From positions 248,001 to 312,000 of the forward strand of contig CAXIUT010000073.1 in NCBI GenBank assembly GCA_964035545.1: a DNA stretch of 64,000 nucleotides. The letters run 5' to 3'. Positions 63,239 to 64,000 of this stretch are shown here, in pieces. Every line of letters starts with the position of its first letter. Position 1 is the first letter of the stretch. The notes below the pieces were generated by a model. That model was given only the letters and a program-made list of their open reading frames with translations, did not search any database and was not told the DNA's origin. Source of the DNA: Bugula neritina. Lineage: Eukaryota > Bryozoa > Gymnolaemata > Cheilostomatida > Bugulidae. The translations under genes were made by a program, and so were the position numbers.

Positions 63239-64000
63239 CGTCATGGAAACTTTTGTAGTTTTAAATAATATCTCCAAACTCATCACTTGCATGTGTTTAT
63301 ATACTTGATAAAGTTTTTCATGCAAAACTTGATGCCTGCTTCAAAGACACCAGTGCTTAAATACTGTGTTAACTGTATTGGCACGTTGCCATGAGATATT
63401 TGGTAATATTTAGCATCACAACATACTCTTCAGAAAGTTAAGAAAATCAGTCTATAGGAAGTTAATAAAATAAACCTACCAGAGAGAGTAAGCCAGATGT
63501 AACAAGTAGATCCAAAACAAGTTGATTAACAATTGAAGTTGAATTCTCCATGTAGTGAATACTTTAGTCCTAATGTCAACTGCAAACGTCTGCAACCAAA
63601 TTGTGTAGACTTCATGAGCTGGTTAGCTGACAGGACTCATTAAAGTTCTTAACTCTTGTGTGTATAGTGATGCCCATCTTGAACTAGAGAGGGCTGACTG
63701 AAGACTGCTACTTTGTGAAAATTGACAATGCGTATTATTATTATTCATTGTTGAGATTCACGACTGCCATAAACAATGATAAAATATTCATTGTTGGTAC
63801 TACTGAGTAGAATAAAATATATAATATAATATTATTCTCTGGACAGATAAACAATATCAAATGCATAATATAACATTACCATAAATCTACGGCGCTTCAC
63901 ATCTTCACCTTTTTCTGCAATGTTATTTCTTTGCAGTTAGAAGTACTAGCTGAATATATGACTATGAAACATAACCCTTCAATTTCATTGCACCAGCACC
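63239..64000 (+). repeat. Monomer 48, partial (762 bp), relative of monomer 31
   Basis: Head C with tataggaagttaataaaat, gcgtatt and the extra TA (aatatataatat near 63817), the marks of monomer 31. Private gtcaactgc near 63576. Cut off by the window end just before the middle block. Confidence 0.92.

Larger units (their letters stand above)
1..64000 (+). repeat. Tandem satellite array, ~1345-bp monomer, 47.6 copies
   Basis: The string cgtcatggaaac recurs at 1, 1346, 2690, 4035 and so on to 63239, always on the same strand, with spacing 1344-1348. Copies are near identical, differing at a few tens of shared diagnostic positions plus a few private changes each. Codes used for the monomers below: head A = cttaaaactg, ggttatatttagc, tctatag, aactgttg, gacgg; head B = cttaattactg, atttcgcatc, tctagaa, gtcaacac, cccttcttg; head C = cttaaatactg, ggtaatatttagc, tctatag, usually aactcttg. 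Middle Q = aaagttttg, gcagtt, accagtgatg; middle N = aaatttttg, cttcccg, ttccagtgctg, with N1 reading ggcgttt and N2 ggcaatt. Tail K = gcatattaaaacag; tail S = tcatattcaaagag. The array runs off both window edges. No open reading frame, RNA gene or mobile element was recognised inside. Confidence 0.98.

Noticed and set aside
1-64000. CRISPR array
   Set aside because: Repeats are over 1.3 kb and directly abut; there are no short repeats with unique spacers and no cas genes.
1-64000. Transposon or tandem rRNA/snRNA/histone gene unit
   Set aside because: No terminal repeats, transposase, reverse transcriptase or target duplications were seen, and no 5S, U1, U2, tRNA or histone sequence is recognisable in the monomer.

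Overview
The whole window is one head-to-tail tandem array of a roughly 1.345-kb satellite monomer. Taking the phase that starts at the window edge (motif cgtcatggaaac), I count 47 complete monomers and 762 bases of a 48th, all in the same orientation. There is no unique flanking sequence, inversion, insertion, transposon or host gene. Both ends of the array lie outside the window. I recognise no protein family, rRNA, tRNA, snRNA or known satellite in the monomer, so its family name is unknown to me.

The sequence suggests a eukaryote, probably an animal with a methylated, CpG-depleted genome. By hand count the first monomer has about 13 CpGs, where about 40 would be expected for its roughly one-third GC content. 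Several copy-to-copy differences are CpG to TpG/CpA changes, while CAG/CTG trinucleotides stay common. Species, chromosome and centromeric or non-centromeric position cannot be read from the window.

Monomers fall into three length classes (1344, 1345, 1346) set by a 1-base indel near phase 120 and a 2-base indel near phase 213; one copy is 1348 because of an extra TA. Differences sit mainly in four blocks. The head block (phase about 119-460) has types A, B and C. The middle block (769-927) has types Q, N1 and N2. The linker marks are phase 1044 T/C, 1054 T/C and 1083 T/G. The tail block (1186-1252) has types K and S. Blocks are shuffled between monomers, as expected from repeated unequal exchange and gene conversion. 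Class A and B heads dominate to about 25 kb; class C heads with N middles dominate from about 27 kb on.

On top of the monomer period there are recent multi-monomer duplications. They include a 3-monomer step (offset 4033) at 3-11 kb, a 2-monomer step (2692) at 27-32 kb and again at 54-59 kb, 4- and 5-monomer steps (5383, 6730, 6729), and a 17-monomer step (22882) linking 39-41 kb to 62-64 kb. This is a patchwork of local higher-order repeats rather than one regular higher-order unit.

Within each monomer the non-random elements are: a C-rich tract whose minus strand fits the G-quadruplex rule and which also contains a match to a published recombination-hotspot 13-mer; up to three TGA(G/C)TCA heptamers within 262 bp; three alternating AACAATGA/TCATTGTT arms; and an NFI-like half-palindrome. 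Open reading frames recur only because the monomer recurs; their variation and stop polymorphisms look neutral.
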